This document shows positions 61,975-64,000 of a stretch of 64,000 nt of DNA, in pieces. Source of the DNA: Acanthacorydalis orientalis (taxonomy: Eukaryota; Arthropoda; Insecta; Megaloptera; Corydalidae); NCBI GenBank assembly GCA_034766995.1, contig CM068314.1, positions 12,282,701 to 12,346,700 of the forward strand, given 5' to 3'. The first letter of the stretch is position 1; every line of letters begins with the position of its first letter. The notes under the pieces are model-generated. The model was given only the letters and a program-made list of their open reading frames with translations. It had not been told where the DNA came from and ran no database searches. The translations under genes were made by a program, and so were the position numbers.

Positions 61975-62103
61975 TACATTATAGTACTGAACAAATACTG
62001 AATTGCTGGTTCTTAGAATTAAATTCTCATATGAGTGTTTAAAGTTTAGATAGATGTTTATTTTAAATATTAAACTACATTTTAAATATAATTATATTTC
62101 AAT

Positions 62104-62105
<2 letters not shown>

Positions 62106-62145
<40 letters not shown>

Positions 62146-62160
62146 GGTATGTATAATATA
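62106..62160. repeat. (TA)n microsatellite
   Basis: TA repeat with CATATAGGTATGTATAATA degeneration at its 3' end. Confidence 0.9.
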
Positions 62161-62167
62161 TTTATAT

Positions 62168-62580
62168 ATGAGTGGGTACGCATATATGATACACACACAC
62201 CTGAAATTTGTGGCTAGGATGAATGTAGCAAGTGAGCATAGCCGAAGAGAAGAAACTAATTTAAGTTTCAAAATCAGTTTGCACCGAACGTTACCGGTGT
62301 ACTCTGCTGCCACAGCCAGTTTCCGATTTATCTATTGTTATGTTGCTCAGAAAACACATATTTCCCATGAGCAACGCCACACAATTTGTTGTCTAGACTC
62401 GTGTGAAATCTTGTTCTTTATTTTCACGACACCGTACATGTCACATAGGTCATGCGATATGAACGGATTGGTAAATAAGTGGGGCATAAAACTACACACA
62501 ATTCACAGTTTATTTTTATTGACGGAGGATATTGTACAGAAATGTTTCAAATGTACAGAGATGAATTGAGTGTTGTGAGT
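62168..62580. other. GC-richer island containing the longest open frame (133 codons)
   Basis: A plus frame from 62168 to 62569 is open for 133 codons, the longest in the window without simple repeats. Its product is rich in His, Ser, Cys and aromatic residues, with no recognised domain, signal peptide or repeat. The minus strand is also open over part of it (62092-62313). The GC-richer composition alone favours long frames, and no conserved start context or splice architecture could be established. Either a short unrecognised gene or exon, or a conserved non-coding island; I favour the latter. Confidence 0.35.
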
Positions 62581-63369
62581 TCACAGAATTAATAGCAGAG
62601 TTTATGATATATCTATGTTACAAACTTTTTAAAATTAGATCTTAGTACTGTGTACAATTCTAAAATATATTTGTTTGTGATTTACTGTTTTTACAAAGAT
62701 TAAACGTTACAAAAAAACGTTTTATTTTTTATATTGTTTCTCGGAATAATTTCTTCGATTCAAAATTCTCAGTAATCCGTTCAAAAATTTACATTACAAG
62801 AAAATGAATATTAACAATGTAAGACGAATACTTGAACTCTTAAAAAGTTTATATTATATTTAAAAAGGAAGTAATAAAATTAAAATTATTTTGAAGAGAC
62901 TACTTTAACATTATCTTAAAACATAAACTGAAAATTCATATTTTTGCAGCGCAATTTTGGTGTTCGTCTTCGCTTTAGGTCATAAACTTACATCTCTACA
63001 ACATTATATATATATATATATATAACATATCATTTATATTAATATTGGTATCAAAAAAATATTAAATCTATTGGTGTACTGAACAAACGGTTTGTATATA
63101 AGTTCCGTTATATAAAAAATTGATAGCAACAAAAGACTTTTAGTAAAATAATAGAAGCTTCTATGTGTAGTTTATTATCAACTTAATAAATTTTCATGAA
63201 AATATGTTTGTTAATTTATCATAAATGCTTTACAGTTTATCTATTAGTATATTTAAATCAATAATTACCTCACATCTAATATTTAGGGTATGAGATAGAT
63301 AATGATGATGATATTTAAAGTTTAGGGAGGCGTCGACAACTAAGGCCATTAGCGATTTATTAGATAGAT
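62581..63369. other. A+T-rich sequence with a short TA tract
   Basis: (TA)n at 63005-63024. A TTTTTGCAG acceptor-like word near 62943 is followed by TTGGTGTTCGTCTTCGCTTT, but no frame supports an exon. Confidence 0.4.
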
Positions 63370-63405
63370 AAAAAATATCTTTAAATAATAAAATAATAGT
63401 AAATA

Positions 63406-63439
<34 letters not shown>

Positions 63440-63512
63440 ATTATAGATTAATGTTTCTTTTAATCAAATTCTTTAAAAAATATCTTTAAATAATAAAATA
63501 ATAGTAAATAAT

Positions 63513-63591
<79 letters not shown>

Positions 63592-63610
63592 TTACTGTTT
63601 CTTTTAATCA
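63370..63610 (+). repeat. Recent tandem duplication with (TA)n expansion
   Basis: The unit beginning AAAAAATATCTTTAAATAAT at 63370 recurs exactly at 63475, an offset of 105 bp, through ATAATACATACAT. Each copy is followed by a (TA)n tract (63411-63438 and 63522-63589) and then TAGATTA(A/C)TGTTTCTTTTAATCAA. The copies are nearly identical outside the TA tract, which is more than twice as long in the second. Confidence 0.95.
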
Positions 63611-64000
63611 ACAGGAATTGAATATTTATTATATTTTGTATCATTCATATTTTTGAAAATTGAAACTTATTAAATAGGAAATTTACTTAGATTTGTCTTT
63701 TTTGTTACAAGAAAAAAAACTAATTTTTTTTCCAAAATATAGACACGGATTAAGACGATACAATAAATATCACATGTGATATTGACTTCAAGTAAATAAA
63801 GAAAATAGTATAAAATATAAGTTATAAAAAAGAAATATTTAGCTTGCATAAAATTTAGAATTATTACTATAATAGAAAGTAATTATCAAAGAATAATATA
63901 GATTATAGTAATGATTACAAAATCAATAGACTATTTCTTTAAAAAAATTTTATATATGTCAGAAAATCTGAATTAAAAATAGCTATAGAAGCGGTTACAT
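63611..64000. other. A+T-rich sequence without recognised features
   Basis: Nothing recognised. Confidence 0.5.

Noticed and set aside
62938..62990. Splice acceptor TTTTTGCAG followed by an exon
   Set aside because: No open frame of useful length and no donor site with supporting composition follows.

Overview
The window looks like nuclear DNA of an arthropod, most likely an insect. It is extremely A+T-rich. It is packed with (TA)n microsatellites, about 45 tracts, and carries degraded copies of eukaryotic mobile elements: two mariner lineages, RTE-like and CR1-like non-LTR retrotransposon fragments, a severely 5'-truncated retroposon with an 11-bp target-site duplication, and several MITEs. 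There are no operons, Shine-Dalgarno sites or CRISPR arrays. I could not identify the species. No host protein-coding gene, rRNA gene or intact tRNA gene could be supported, so this reads as a gene desert or the inside of a very large intron. Open frames of 60-130 codons exist, but they run through (TA)n tracts (poly Ile-Tyr), through transposon remnants, or through GC-richer islands where several frames are open at once.

Layout. 1-8 kb: a deleted mariner (1995-2545), a fold-back repeat (4360-4625), an 898-bp irritans-like mariner remnant on the minus strand (4679-5576) and an RTE-like reverse-transcriptase fragment on the minus strand (6775-7377). 10 kb: a 700-bp non-autonomous element with TTAA ends (10073-10771). 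12-24 kb: dense microsatellites, one copy of a TA-flanked MITE (19050-19239), a TA/minisatellite array (22244-22447) and a CpG-rich island with four ACGCGT sites (23930-24260). 24-38 kb: an 18-bp perfect hairpin, a possible tRNA-derived SINE, the 58-bp retroposon stub (31623-31704), a CR1-like fragment (32320-32640), a G+C hairpin patch inside TA repeats (34727-34790), a local diverged duplication (35430-36300) and a third mariner (37996-38319). 38-64 kb: a second MITE copy (42238-42441), a 79-bp mariner MITE (48145-48223), a second fold-back repeat (52404-52653), a fourth mariner (52768-53329) and a recent 105-bp tandem duplication (63370-63610).

Scattered through the A+T-rich background are about 25 islands of 130-600 bp. 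They have more balanced composition, many CpGs and recognisable binding-site-like words (homeodomain, forkhead, E-box, AP-1, ACGCGT). None carries a convincing coding frame. They are the best candidates for conserved non-coding or regulatory DNA, but that is inference from composition only and needs cross-species alignment. The four related mariner derivatives (79 to 562 bp, with different internal breakpoints) show that the autonomous family is decayed here and that no transposase in this window can be functional.
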